A stretch of DNA of 64,000 nt, taken from the NCBI RefSeq assembly GCF_014207355.1, contig NZ_JACHEF010000006.1, positions 62,001 to 126,000 of the forward strand. The letters are read 5' to 3'. The notes beneath the pieces are model-generated. The model did no database searches and had not been told where the DNA came from. It was given only the letters and a program-made list of their open reading frames with translations. Source of the DNA: Mesorhizobium sangaii (GTDB lineage: Bacteria; Pseudomonadota; Alphaproteobacteria; Rhizobiales; Rhizobiaceae). The position numbers and the translations under genes were made by a program. Below are positions 35,545-44,411 of the stretch, in pieces (positions within the stretch are counted from its first letter, which is position 1; each line of letters begins with the position of its first letter).

Positions 35545-36555
35545 TCAGGCGATGGTCTTGCTGAAAGCGACCGCCGTGTCGGCCATGCGGTTGGAAAAGC
35601 CCCATTCATTGTCGTACCAGGACAGCACCGAAACGAAGTTGCCGTCCATGACCTTGGTCTGGTCGAGCGCCATGATCGAGGAGCGCGGATCGTGGTTGAA
35701 GTCGATCGAGACGTTCGGGTGATGGGTGACGCCGAGAATGCCCTTCAGCTTGCCGTTGGAAGCGGCGATGACCGCGTCGTTGATCTCCTGGACGGTGGTC
35801 GGACGCTTGGCGATGAACTTGAAATCGACGACCGAGACGTTCGGGGTTGGCACGCGGATCGAGATGCCGTCGAGCTTGCCCTTGAGGTCGGGCAGGACGA
35901 GGCCGATCGCCTTGGCGGCACCGGTCGAGGTCGGGATCTGCGACAAGGCGGCGGCGCGGGCGCGGTAGAGATCCTTGTGCATGGTGTCCAGCGTCGGCTG
36001 GTCGCCGGTGTAGGAGTGGATCGTCGTCATCATGCCCTTTTCGATGCCGACCGTCTCGTGCAGCACGGCAGCCAGCGGCGCCAGGCAGTTGGTGGTGCAC
36101 GACGCATTGGAGATGACGATGTGGTCCTTGGTCAGCTTGTCGTGGTTGATGCCGTAGACGACGGTGAGGTCGGCGCCTTCGGCGGGCGCGGAGACCAGCA
36201 CGCGCTTGGCGCCGGCGGTCAGGTGCGCGGCGGCCTTGTCGCGGGCGGTGAAGATGCCGGTGCATTCGAGCGCGATGTCGACGCCCAGTTCCTTCCACGG
36301 CAGCTGCGTCGGATCCTTGATCGCGGTGACCTTGAACTTTTCCTTGCCGACGGTGATCTGGTCGCCGGAGACCGAGACTTCGTGCGGGAAGCGGCCATGC
36401 ACGCTGTCGAAGCGCAGGAGATGGGCATTGGTCTCGACCGGGCCGAGGTCGTTGACGGCGACGACGTCGATGTCCTTGCGGCCTGATTCATGGATGGCGC
36501 GCAGGATGTTGCGGCCGATGCGGCCGAATCCGTTGATGGCAACTCTGACGGTCAT
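35545..36555 (-). CDS. gap: Glyceraldehyde-3-phosphate dehydrogenase
   Basis: 336-residue type I GAPDH converting G3P, NAD(P)+ and phosphate to 1,3-bisphosphoglycerate. N-terminal NAD fold: VAINGFGRIGRNILRAI with an aspartate (VVAVNDL) at the end of strand 2, typical for NAD preference. Catalytic block SNASCTTNCLAPL with the active cysteine near 155, then the substrate-binding WYDNEWGFSNRM near the C-terminus. It follows tkt after a 211-base gap holding repeat elements. Its own terminator at 35491-35517 separates it from the antiporter and pgk. Confidence 0.97.
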   Translation of the reverse strand: MTVRVAINGFGRIGRNILRAIHESGRKDIDVVAVNDLGPVETNAHLLRFDSVHGRFPHEVSVSGDQITVGKEKFKVTAIKDPTQLPWKELGVDIALECTGIFTARDKAAAHLTAGAKRVLVSAPAEGADLTVVYGINHDKLTKDHIVISNASCTTNCLAPLAAVLHETVGIEKGMMTTIHSYTGDQPTLDTMHKDLYRARAAALSQIPTSTGAAKAIGLVLPDLKGKLDGISIRVPTPNVSVVDFKFIAKRPTTVQEINDAVIAASNGKLKGILGVTHHPNVSIDFNHDPRSSIMALDQTKVMDGNFVSVLSWYDNEWGFSNRMADTAVAFSKTIA

Positions 36556-36669
36556 TTTTCTCTCCCGGGGAGCTGGAGGGCAGACGATGGGTCCGCAGCT
36601 TCATAGCGGCGGAAGCGGAAAGAATCCAGCCGCAGCGACATGGATTTAAATCGATTAGGTTGGGCCAGT

Positions 36670-36700
36670 CCGGCGAAATCGCTTTGTGCGGTTTCGCCGG
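36670..36700. repeat. Stem-loop in the tkt-gap gap
   Basis: Thirteen-base arms CCGGCGAAATCGC and GCGGTTTCGCCGG with a five-base loop, one wobble pair. It lies next to the family B hairpin at 36717-36760 and resembles the two-hairpin composite seen at 40697-40798 and 60371-60456. Confidence 0.6.
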
Positions 36701-36716
36701 GGCATTTTTGCTTCGG

Positions 36717-36760
36717 CATGTCGTTGTCCCAAAACCACGATGCGCTTTTGGGCGACATGC
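36717..36760. repeat. Palindromic repeat family B, copy 2
   Basis: GCATGTCGTTGTCCCAAAA on the left and CTTTTGGGCGACATGC on the right. It ends seven bases before the tkt stop codon. Confidence 0.85.
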
Positions 36761-36766
36761 AAGGCC

Positions 36767-38758
36767 TTACTTGCCGTGCAAACGGGCTTCCGCTGCCTTG
36801 GCGGCTGCATCGGCGGTGATGCCGAAATGCGGATAGAGCTGTTCGATGGTGCCGCTGGCGCCGAAGCCGGTCATGCCGATGAAGATGCCGTCGGAGCCGA
36901 TGAGATGATCCCAGCCCTGGCGGATGCCCGCCTCGATCGCCATCTTGATCGGCGCGTTGCCGATCGTCTTCTTGCGGTAGTCGTCGCTCTGCTTGTCGAA
37001 CAATTCGAAGCAAGGCATCGACACGACGCGGGTCGGATGACCGTGCTTTTCCAGCAACTCGCGGGCGGCAAGCGCGATCTCGACTTCGGAGCCGCTGGCG
37101 AAGATCGTCACCGCGGCCTCGCCGCTGGCCGCGGCCAGTTCGTAGCCGCCCTGGCTGCTCAGGTTCTTGGCCGAGAATTCCGTGCGCACCGTCGGCAGGT
37201 TCTGGCGGGTCAGCGCCAAGGTCGAAGGCGTCTTTTCCGACTCGAGAGCGATCTGCCAGCATTCGGCGGTTTCCACCGCATCGGCGGGACGGAAGACATT
37301 GTGGTTGGGAATGGCGCGCAATGCCGCCAGATGCTCGACCGGCTGGTGGGTTGGCCCGTCTTCGCCCAGACCGATGGAATCGTGGGTCATGACGAAGATC
37401 GAACGGATGCCCATCAGCGAGGCCAGCCGCATCGACGGACGGGCATAGTCGGAGAAGCACATGAAGGTGCCGCCGTAGGCGATCAGGCCGCCATGCAGCG
37501 TCAGTCCATTGAGTGCGGCAGCCATGCCATGCTCGCGGATGCCGTAGTGGACATAGCGCTGGCCATAGTCGTCCGGCGTGATGTTCTTGGTCTGGCTGGT
37601 CTTGGTGTTGTTGGAGCCGGTCAGGTCGGCGGAGCCGCCGATGGTCTCGGGCACTGCGCCGTTGATGACCTCCAGCGCCATCTCGGACGATTTGCGGGTG
37701 GCGACCTTCGGCTTGTCGGCCGCGAGTTTCTTCTTGTAGTCGGCAATGACGGCGTCGAAGTTGGACGGCAGCTTGCCGGCGATGCGGCGTTCGAACTCAG
37801 CCTTCAGCTTGGTTTCGGCCTTGGCGAGGCGGCCTTCCCAGTCGGTGCGTGCCTTAACCCCGGCCTGGCCGGCGGTGTGCCAGGCGTCGAGGATGTCGGC
37901 CGGAATCTCGAAGGGCGGCGAATCCCAGTTGAAGAACTTCCGCGCGCCGGCAATCTCGTCGGCGCCGAGCGGCGAGCCGTGCGCCTTGTTGGTGCCGGCC
38001 TTGGTCGGCGCGCCGAAGCCGATGGTCGTCTTGCAGGCGATCATCGTCGGCTTGTCGGAATGGCGGGCGGCTTCGATGGCATAGGCGATCGCTTCCGGAT
38101 CCGTGCCGTCGATGTGGCTGGCGTTCCAGCCGGAAGCCTGGAAGCGGGCAACCTGGTCGGTGTTGTCGGCGAGCGACACCGGGCCATCGATCGAGATGTT
38201 GTTGTTGTCCCAGAAGACAATCAGCTTGTTGAGCTTGAGGTGCCCGGCAAGCGCGATGGCCTCCTGGCTGACGCCTTCCATCAGGCAGCCGTCGCCGGCC
38301 AGCACATAGGTGTAGTGATTGACGAGGTCGTTGCCGAAGGCGGCGTTCATGATGCGCTCGCCGAGCGCGAAGCCGACCGAATTGGCGAGACCCTGGCCGA
38401 GCGGGCCGGTCGTCGTCTCGATGCCGGTGGCGTGACCGTATTCAGGGTGGCCGGCGGTCTTCGAGCCCAACTGGCGGAAATGCTTGATCTGGTCGATGGT
38501 CATGTCTTCGTAGCCGGTCAGATGCAGCAGCGAATAGAGCAGCATCGAGCCGTGACCGGCCGACAGGATGAAGCGGTCGCGGTCGGGCCAGTGCGGGGCC
38601 TTGGGATCATATTTCAGGAAGCGTGTGAACAGCACCGTGGCGATGTCGGCGCAGCCCATGGGCAGGCCGGGATGGCCGGACTGAGCCTTCTCGACGGCGT
38701 CCATGGAGAGAAAACGGATCGCATTGGCCATCCGGTCATGTTGTTCACGCGACGTCAT
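36767..38758 (-). CDS. tkt: Transketolase
   Basis: 663-residue thiamine-diphosphate enzyme of the pentose phosphate and Calvin-type pathways. N-terminal TPP domain: SGHPGLPMGCADIATVLF, GPLGQGLANSVGFALGER and the TPP motif GDGCLMEGVSQEA ... IVFWDNNNISIDG. Then a pyrimidine-binding domain (YGIREHGMAAALNGL, DSIGLGEDGPTHQPVEHL) and a C-terminal regulatory domain (RVVSMPCFELFD). The open frame extends upstream to 38821; the ATG at 38758 has GGAGGA seven bases before it and matches the family start MTSREQHDRM. It is divergent from the DUF4164-like/zapA genes. Confidence 0.97.
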   Translation of the reverse strand: MTSREQHDRMANAIRFLSMDAVEKAQSGHPGLPMGCADIATVLFTRFLKYDPKAPHWPDRDRFILSAGHGSMLLYSLLHLTGYEDMTIDQIKHFRQLGSKTAGHPEYGHATGIETTTGPLGQGLANSVGFALGERIMNAAFGNDLVNHYTYVLAGDGCLMEGVSQEAIALAGHLKLNKLIVFWDNNNISIDGPVSLADNTDQVARFQASGWNASHIDGTDPEAIAYAIEAARHSDKPTMIACKTTIGFGAPTKAGTNKAHGSPLGADEIAGARKFFNWDSPPFEIPADILDAWHTAGQAGVKARTDWEGRLAKAETKLKAEFERRIAGKLPSNFDAVIADYKKKLAADKPKVATRKSSEMALEVINGAVPETIGGSADLTGSNNTKTSQTKNITPDDYGQRYVHYGIREHGMAAALNGLTLHGGLIAYGGTFMCFSDYARPSMRLASLMGIRSIFVMTHDSIGLGEDGPTHQPVEHLAALRAIPNHNVFRPADAVETAECWQIALESEKTPSTLALTRQNLPTVRTEFSAKNLSSQGGYELAAASGEAAVTIFASGSEVEIALAARELLEKHGHPTRVVSMPCFELFDKQSDDYRKKTIGNAPIKMAIEAGIRQGWDHLIGSDGIFIGMTGFGASGTIEQLYPHFGITADAAAKAAEARLHGK

Positions 38759-39020
38759 GGTTCCTCCAGAAATGGGGGTTTGGGGGCTGGGGAGAGCCCT
38801 GGAAGAGGGTGCGCGACACATAGCAGGCGCGGGCTTTTAGTCAACAAATCGGTGCGTATTTGCCGGCGTTGTGATGCCGGCGGCGGGCCTACATTAGCGT
38901 TAGCAGGGGACAGTCGCGAGAGCTTTGTTGACGTTGCCTTCACCCGGTGCCTAATGTTTCGCGGATAACGCGTTCTGAACGCGAACGATTCGGTGATGGG
39001 CAGGGCACAGGACGAAGGCC

Positions 39021-39293
39021 ATGACCGGGGAAACCACTCTCAAGGAAGTCATCTCCAGGCTGGGTAAGGCCATCGAGGGGCTGGAAAATGCCGTCGCGGC
39101 CAAGCTCGAGCATGAACGCGATTACTCGGAAGCCGAGGCCGAGGTGCAGCGGATGAATGCCGATAGATCCCGGCTGGCGCAAGAACTCGACAATTCCGAA
39201 GCGCGCGCCGAAAGGCTGGAAGACGCCAACAAGGAAGTGTCGCGACGGCTGGTGACCGCCATGGAAACCATCCGGGCTGTGTTGGACAGATAG
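39021..39293 (+). CDS. DUF4164-like coiled-coil protein
   Basis: 90-residue acidic coiled-coil protein (TLKEVISRLGKAIEGLENAVAAKLEHERDY, then heptad-like repeats to LDR). Position directly before zapA and predicted coiled coil match the small DUF4164-type proteins found there in other Rhizobiales. Probable role in cell division through interaction with ZapA/FtsZ is inference from location and shape only. Confidence 0.82.
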   Translation: MTGETTLKEVISRLGKAIEGLENAVAAKLEHERDYSEAEAEVQRMNADRSRLAQELDNSEARAERLEDANKEVSRRLVTAMETIRAVLDR

Positions 39294-39311
39294 GGCTGGA
39301 CAGGTAGGCTC

Positions 39312-39677
39312 ATGGCACAAGTCACGGTTTCCATCGACGGCAAGCAGTATCGGATGGCCTGCGACGAAGGCCAGGAAGAGCATCTGATCGATCTTGCCGA
39401 ACGCTTCGACCGCTATGTCTTGCATCTGAAGGACTCATTTGGCGAGATCGGCGACCAGCGGCTGACCGTCATGGCCGGCATCATGGTGATGGACGAGCTC
39501 TCGGAGTTGCAGAAGCGTGTCAAGGGCATGGAAAGCGAAGTGCTGACCTTGCGCAAGACGCGCGACGATGCGCTGACCAAGGCCGACAAGAACGACAGCG
39601 TGCTGACCAATGCGCTTGGTGCGCTGGCGCAGCGCATGGAAGATCTGGCTGAGACGCTGGCGGTCAACAAGGCCTGA
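39312..39677 (+). CDS. zapA: Cell division protein ZapA
   Basis: 121-residue ZapA family protein that crosslinks FtsZ filaments. The N-terminal globular part is MAQVTVSIDGKQYRMACDEGQEEHLIDLAERFD, with the family's small beta-strand and helix, followed by a coiled coil (ELSELQKRVKGMESEVLTLRKTRDD) that mediates dimerisation. It starts 18 bases after the DUF4164-like gene, so the two are coregulated. tkt is divergent, a conserved arrangement. Confidence 0.93.
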   Translation: MAQVTVSIDGKQYRMACDEGQEEHLIDLAERFDRYVLHLKDSFGEIGDQRLTVMAGIMVMDELSELQKRVKGMESEVLTLRKTRDDALTKADKNDSVLTNALGALAQRMEDLAETLAVNKA

Positions 39678-39916
39678 GGCGGCACGGAGCCTTCCTGCCC
39701 ACACCACACGTGGCTCGTGGCTCGCACGCGCTGGCGTTGCCGTCGGCAGCACAAAAATGCTCGTTCTGCCGCCGACAAGAGTTTCATATTATCTCGCCGC
39801 CACGATTTTTGCGCTAAGATGCAGCAATGCCGGAGCGTGGGGACGCCTTGATGGCGGCATGGTTTGCCGCCTGCTGCCCTCTCTGCTGGCAGGATTTGTT
39901 TCAGGGGAGATGTGTC

Positions 39917-40576
39917 ATGAGCCTTCGTATCAACGACATCGCGCCGGACTTCACCGCCGAGACCACGCAAGGGACGATCAAGTTCCATGAATGGATCGGT
40001 GACGGCTGGGCGATCCTATTCAGCCACCCGAAGAATTTCACCCCGGTCTGCACGACCGAGCTTGGCACGATGGCCGGGCTGGAAGGCGAGTTCAAGAAGC
40101 GCAATGTCAAGATCATCGGCATCTCGGTCGATCCGGTCGAAAGCCATGGCAAATGGCAGGACGACATCAAGACGGCGACCGGCCATTCGGTGAAGTATCC
40201 GCTGATCGGCGACAGGGACCTCAAGGTCGCCAAGCTTTACGACATGCTGCCGGGCGGCGCCGGCGAGACGTCGGAGGGCCGCACGCCCGCCGACAACGCC
40301 ACGGTGCGCTCGGTCTATGTCATCGGACCGGACAAGAAGATCAAGCTGGTGCTCACCTACCCAATGACCACGGGCCGAAACTTCGACGAGATCCTGCGCG
40401 CGGTCGATTCCATGCAGCTGACCGCCAAACACCAGGTGGCGACGCCGGCGAACTGGAAGCAGGGGGAGGATGTCATCATCACCGCCGCCGTTTCCAACGA
40501 GGATGCAATCAAGCGTTTCGGCGCCTACGAGACCATCCTGCCCTATCTCAGGAAGACCAAGCAGCCATCCGCTTGA
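39917..40576 (+). CDS. 1-Cys peroxiredoxin (Prx6 type)
   Basis: 219-residue peroxide reductase. The peroxidatic cysteine is in HPKNFTPVCTTELGTMA (near residue 47), the conserved arginine lies downstream, and the C-terminal dimerisation region (TGRNFDEILRAVDSMQLTAKH, VATPANWKQGEDVII) is that of the Prx6 group, which lacks a resolving cysteine. The ATG at 39917 follows GGGGAG closely; the longer frame from 39827 adds no family sequence. Reduces H2O2 or alkyl peroxides in the cytosol. Confidence 0.95.
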   Translation: MSLRINDIAPDFTAETTQGTIKFHEWIGDGWAILFSHPKNFTPVCTTELGTMAGLEGEFKKRNVKIIGISVDPVESHGKWQDDIKTATGHSVKYPLIGDRDLKVAKLYDMLPGGAGETSEGRTPADNATVRSVYVIGPDKKIKLVLTYPMTTGRNFDEILRAVDSMQLTAKHQVATPANWKQGEDVIITAAVSNEDAIKRFGAYETILPYLRKTKQPSA

Positions 40577-40696
40577 CCACTTCGGAACAGTTTTTGGCTT
40601 TCTCGCCGCAGCGAGCGAAATGATACTTGACTGGGTTACGCGAGGGGGCAACCATGCTCCCCTTGGGTGCCGGTGGAGAAAATCATTCCTGCCGAC

Positions 40697-40798
40697 CAAA
40701 GCGCGTCGCTTCTGAATGGATTCAGATGGCGCGCCCAGGTCTGAGTTGTCATGCATGTCGTTCTCGCAAAGCCGGGGCCACTTTTGAGCGACATGCAT
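40697..40798. repeat. Composite palindromic repeat (family B, copy 3)
   Basis: Two hairpins in tandem: a left one with AAAGCGCGTCGC and CTGAAT/ATTCAG around GG (40712-40725), and a right one with ATGCATGTCG at 40751-40760 and CGACATGCAT at 40789-40798. The second half is the family B hairpin. It lies just upstream of the metallo-hydrolase start. Confidence 0.82.
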
Positions 40799-40818
40799 CA
40801 AGGGTTGGGGGGCTGAAA

Positions 40819-41691
40819 TTGGACCTAGCTTTGGCCAGGCCGCAGGTCAGCGGCTTCTATGACAAGCCGACCGGGGCCATCCAATATGTCGTCGCCGACC
40901 CGGCGACGAAACGATGCGCCATCATCGATCCGATCCTCGACTTCGACGAGAGGTCGGGCGTCACGGCGACGAAGAGCGCCGATGCCCTGCTCGACTTCGT
41001 CAGCGAGCAGGGGCTGGGCGTCGAGTGGATTCTCGATACCCATCCGCATGCCGACCATTTCTCGGCGGCACACTATCTGAAGCTTAAGACCGGCGCGCCC
41101 ACGGCGATCGGCGAGAGGATCGTCGACGTCCAGAAACTGTGGAAGGCGATCTACAACTGGCCGGATTTTCCCGCCGACGGTTCGCAGTGGGACAGACTGT
41201 TCGGGGAAGGCGAGACCTTCCGGATCGGCACCCTTCCGGTCACGGTGCTGTTCTCCCCCGGGCACACGCTGGCCTCGATCACCTATGTGATCGGCGATGC
41301 CGCCTTCATCCACGATACGCTGTTCGTGCCAGACAGCGGCACCGCGAGGGCGGACTTTCCCGGCGGCAGTGCGGCGCGGCTGTGGCACTCGATCCAGGAC
41401 ATCCTGGCGTTGCCGGACGAGACGCGGGTTTTCGTCGGCCATGACTATCAGCCCGGTGGACGAGAGCCGTTGTGGGAAAGCACGGTTGCGATGCAGAAGG
41501 CCAGCAATATCCATCTTGTTGCCGCTCGCACCGAGGCTGATTTCGTCGCCCTGCGTGAAGCCCGCGACAGGACACTGCCGATGCCGAGGCTGATCCTGCA
41601 TGCGCTGCAGGTCAACATGAATGGCGGACGGCTGCCCGACCCGGAAGCCAATGGCCGGCGGTATCTGAAATTTCCGCTGGACTCACTTTGA
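40819..41691 (+). CDS. MBL-fold metallo-hydrolase (persulfide dioxygenase-like)
   Basis: 290-residue metallo-beta-lactamase-fold protein. Metal ligands: DTHPHADHFSAAHYL (the HxHxDH motif), FSPGHTLASI, HDTLF and the last histidine in FVGHDYQPGG. It resembles the single-domain ETHE1/Blh-like persulfide dioxygenases rather than glyoxalase II, but the iron versus zinc preference cannot be read. No ATG is available at a suitable place; a TTG at 40819 after a G-rich stretch was used, and a TTG at 40831 (giving ARPQVSGFYD) is an alternative. It follows the peroxiredoxin and the composite repeat. Confidence 0.87.
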   Translation: MDLALARPQVSGFYDKPTGAIQYVVADPATKRCAIIDPILDFDERSGVTATKSADALLDFVSEQGLGVEWILDTHPHADHFSAAHYLKLKTGAPTAIGERIVDVQKLWKAIYNWPDFPADGSQWDRLFGEGETFRIGTLPVTVLFSPGHTLASITYVIGDAAFIHDTLFVPDSGTARADFPGGSAARLWHSIQDILALPDETRVFVGHDYQPGGREPLWESTVAMQKASNIHLVAARTEADFVALREARDRTLPMPRLILHALQVNMNGGRLPDPEANGRRYLKFPLDSL

Positions 41692-41716
41692 CCTGACGGC
41701 GCCAGACAGCAGTACA

Positions 41717-41752
41717 AAAAAGGCGGCGTCAGTTTCCTGACGCCGCCTTTTT
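41717..41752. terminator. Bidirectional terminator between the metallo-hydrolase and rpoH
   Basis: Sixteen-base perfect stem (AAAAAGGCGGCGTCAG at 41717-41732, complement at 41737-41752) with a TTTC loop and A/T runs on both sides. It serves both convergent genes. Confidence 0.93.
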
Positions 41753-41773
41753 ATTTCGTTGCCGAAGTTGGCT

Positions 41774-42685
41774 TTACGCCGCCGGCTGTGCCTCGATGGT
41801 GCGCAGCGCCTGGGTCTGGCGCTTGGCGGCGGCCTTGACCGCGTCCTGCACCTTCTCGAAGGCGCGCACCTCGATCTGGCGCACGCGCTCGCGGCTGATG
41901 TCGAACTCGGCCGACAGCTCTTCCAGGGTCAGCGGCTCCTCGGCGAGGCGACGAGCCTCGAAGATGCGCCGCTCGCGCTCGTTAAGCACGGCAAGAGCGC
42001 CCGACAGCATGCCGCGCCGGTTTTCCAGCTCGTCCTGCTCGATCAGCATCTCTTCCTGGCTTTCATGGTCGTCGACCAGCCAGTCCTGCCATTCGCCGGA
42101 TTCACCTTCGCTTGCCCGGATCGGGGCGTTGAGCGAGGCGTCGCCCGACAGGCGGCGGTTCATCGACACCACTTCGGCCTCGGAAACGTTCAGCCTTGTG
42201 GCGATCTCGGCGATCTGGTCGGGCTTGAGATCGCCGTCGTCCAGCGCCTGGATCTTGCCCTTCACCTTGCGCAGGTTGAAGAACAGGCGCTTCTGGTTGG
42301 CGGTCGTGCCCATCTTGACCAGGCTCCACGAGCGCAGGATGTACTCCTGGATCGAGGCCTTGATCCACCACATGGCGTAGGTCGCGAGGCGGAAGCCGCG
42401 CTCCGGTTCGAATTTCTTGACGGCCTGCATCAGGCCGACATTGCCTTCCGAGATCACCTCGCCGATCGGCAGGCCGTAGCCGCGATAGCCCATGGCGATC
42501 TTGGCGACGAGCCGAAGGTGGCTGGTGACGAGCTTGTGTGCAGCGGAGGTGTCTTCATGCTCGGCATATCGCTTGGCGAGCATGTACTCTTCCTGCGGCT
42601 GCAGCATGGGAAAGCGACGGATTTCTTCCAGGTAGCGGCTGAGGCCGCCTTCGCCGGAAACGATACTGGGTAGTGACTGGGCCAT
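41774..42685 (-). CDS. rpoH: RNA polymerase heat-shock sigma factor (sigma-32)
   Basis: 303-residue alternative sigma factor. Region 2: LVTSHLRLVAKIAMGYRGYGLPIGEVISEGNVGLMQAVKKFEPERGFRLATYAMWWIKASIQEYILRS; the RpoH box QKRLFFNLRK is present; region 4: LTLEELSAEFDISRERVRQIEVRAFEKV. Length and the C-terminal Ala/Gln-rich tail match alphaproteobacterial RpoH. The product directs transcription of chaperone and protease genes. It ends at a strong bidirectional terminator. Confidence 0.97.
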   Translation of the reverse strand: MAQSLPSIVSGEGGLSRYLEEIRRFPMLQPQEEYMLAKRYAEHEDTSAAHKLVTSHLRLVAKIAMGYRGYGLPIGEVISEGNVGLMQAVKKFEPERGFRLATYAMWWIKASIQEYILRSWSLVKMGTTANQKRLFFNLRKVKGKIQALDDGDLKPDQIAEIATRLNVSEAEVVSMNRRLSGDASLNAPIRASEGESGEWQDWLVDDHESQEEMLIEQDELENRRGMLSGALAVLNERERRIFEARRLAEEPLTLEELSAEFDISRERVRQIEVRAFEKVQDAVKAAAKRQTQALRTIEAQPAA

Positions 42686-42896
42686 GATAGCGCCCCCTCT
42701 CTATTGGAGTGATGCCCCCGAAACGCGGCGGGCATGTGACGCGAGCACCAAAAGGCTCGCCCGCGACACCAGATATATACAGGAACAAAACCAGAAAAGA
42801 CAGGCGTTTGTTCAACACGAAACAGTGTGTCACGCTGAAGTGAACAATGCCAGTCAGGTTTTTTGATGGCTAGCTTGAAGCTTGTTGGTGACCGGT

Positions 42897-43952
42897 TCAG
42901 AGCTTGCGAAAGCCGCCGACGAGTTCCTCCATGTCCCTCGGTATCGGCGCCTCGAACCTCATCGTTAAATGGGTAGTCGGGTGGCTAAACGCAAGGAGCC
43001 AGGCATGCAAAGCCTGCCGGGAAAATGCCTTGACCTGGCTTTTCAGCGGTTCGGGCAGCCGGTTGGCCTTGGTGCGGAAGGCCTGGCCATAGTCGGGGTC
43101 GCCAATCACCGGATGGCCGATATGCGCCATGTGGACCCGGATCTGGTGGGTGCGGCCGGTCTCGAGCCGGCATTCGACCAGGCTGGCCGTGGCGAACTCC
43201 TGCTGATCGACGCCGAAGCGCTCCCGCACGGTAAAGTGGGTGACGGCATGGCGGGCGTCGTCGCGTCCTTCCGGCACCACGGCGCGGCGCACGCGGTCGG
43301 CGGCGCGGCCGAGCGGCGCGTCGACCGTGCCCGTCGGCCGCTGCGGTATGCCCCAGACCAAAGCCAGATAGGCGCGTTCGAGATCGCCGGTCAGGCCGTG
43401 ATCGGCGAACGCTTCGGACAGCGATTTGTGGGCGCGATCGGTCTTGGCGACCACCATGACGCCGCTGGTCTCCTTGTCGAGGCGGTGGACGATGCCCGGA
43501 CGGCGCACGCCGCCGATGCCGGAAAGGCTGTCGCCGCAATGATGGATCAGCGCGTTGACCAGCGTGCCGGTCCAATTGCCGGCGCCGGGATGCACGACCA
43601 GGCCGGCCGGCTTGTTGATGACGATCAGTTCGTCATCCTCATAGAGCACGTCGAGCGCGATGTTCTCGCCTTGTGGCTCCGCCGGTTCCGGCTCCGGCAT
43701 GGCGACCGAGACGCTCTCGCCCGGCGTCATCTTGCGTTTGGTCTCGTCGACCGGCTTGCCGTCGACCCTGACCGCGCCCTGCCTGATCAGCATCTGCACG
43801 CGGCTGCGCGACATGTCCGGGCCGAGGCTCGCCGCCAGCCACTGGTCGAGGCGCTGACCGGCCGCATCCGCGCCCGCCACCAGCACGGTGGGCGGCGCCG
43901 CTATGAATTGGTCCTCTATCAATTCAGGGGCCTCTTCGCTATGAGCGCTCAT
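42897..43952 (-). CDS. rluD: 23S rRNA pseudouridine synthase, RluD type
   Basis: 351-residue pseudouridine synthase. An S4-type RNA-binding domain lies at the N-terminus (RLDQWLAASLGPDMSRSRVQMLIRQGAVRVDG), and the catalytic domain has the signature HRLDKETSGVMVVAKT with the catalytic aspartate in RLD, plus the C-terminal HQIRVHMAHIGHPVIGDPDYG. The ATG at 43952 was chosen over a TTG at 43991. Modifies uridines in helix 69 of 23S rRNA in family members. Divergent from a small membrane-protein gene. Confidence 0.92.
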   Translation of the reverse strand: MSAHSEEAPELIEDQFIAAPPTVLVAGADAAGQRLDQWLAASLGPDMSRSRVQMLIRQGAVRVDGKPVDETKRKMTPGESVSVAMPEPEPAEPQGENIALDVLYEDDELIVINKPAGLVVHPGAGNWTGTLVNALIHHCGDSLSGIGGVRRPGIVHRLDKETSGVMVVAKTDRAHKSLSEAFADHGLTGDLERAYLALVWGIPQRPTGTVDAPLGRAADRVRRAVVPEGRDDARHAVTHFTVRERFGVDQQEFATASLVECRLETGRTHQIRVHMAHIGHPVIGDPDYGQAFRTKANRLPEPLKSQVKAFSRQALHAWLLAFSHPTTHLTMRFEAPIPRDMEELVGGFRKL

Positions 43953-43978
43953 TGAAAAACCGTTCCGGACTATTTGCC

Positions 43979-44362
43979 ATGGCCAGCCCAATTGCCGAGG
44001 AAGATCAGGAGAAACCGCTCGACCCCGAGGTCGAAAAGGTGCGCAGGAAACTCGTCCGATTCGTCGGGATCAATCTCGGCCTGCTGTTCCTTGCCCTTAT
44101 GGTGGTGATCGGCGCCCTTGTCTACAAAGCCCGCAACGCGCCACCGGCGAACCCGCCGCTGGCCGGTGACATCCAGGCGCCGGCCGGCGAGCCGGTCAGC
44201 GGCGACATCGTGCTGCCGGTCGGGGCCAAGGTGGTCAGCCAGTCGCTGTCCGGCAACCGCGTGTCCATCGACGCCGAGCTCACCGACGGCAGCCGCACGA
44301 TCTTCATCTACGATATCACAGAGCGCCGGATGATCGGCCGTTTTGCAATTCGCAACAGATGA
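43979..44362 (+). CDS. Single-span membrane protein, DUF6476-like
   Basis: 127-residue protein with an acidic N-terminus, basic KVRRKLVRF and one membrane helix (about 26-48: VGINLGLLFLALMVVIGALVYK). The periplasmic C-terminal half (about 65-127) contains beta-strand segments: VLPVGAKVVSQSLSGNRVSI and TIFIYDITERRMIGRFAI. It resembles DUF6476 family proteins adjacent to rluD in Rhizobiales; the name is from memory and is moderate confidence. It overlaps no gene but starts 26 bases from rluD, divergently. Confidence 0.78.
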   Translation: MASPIAEEDQEKPLDPEVEKVRRKLVRFVGINLGLLFLALMVVIGALVYKARNAPPANPPLAGDIQAPAGEPVSGDIVLPVGAKVVSQSLSGNRVSIDAELTDGSRTIFIYDITERRMIGRFAIRNR

Positions 44363-44411
44363 GCGGGCCGCGACAAAAGAGCGGTCGGCAACAAATGAGC
44401 AGGCGTCAGCG

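Noticed and set aside
36686..38968. 760-codon open frame opposite tkt
   Set aside because: Antisense shadow of transketolase with low-complexity Arg/Gly/Asp composition; no ribosome binding site.
39678..39916. Possible 6S RNA (ssrS) downstream of zapA
   Set aside because: The location is where alphaproteobacteria often carry 6S RNA, and a GTCGGCAG/CTGCCGCCGAC dyad is present, but I could not recognise the long open-bubble structure, and the usual downstream 5-formyltetrahydrofolate cyclo-ligase gene is absent. A covariance search with the 6S model would decide.
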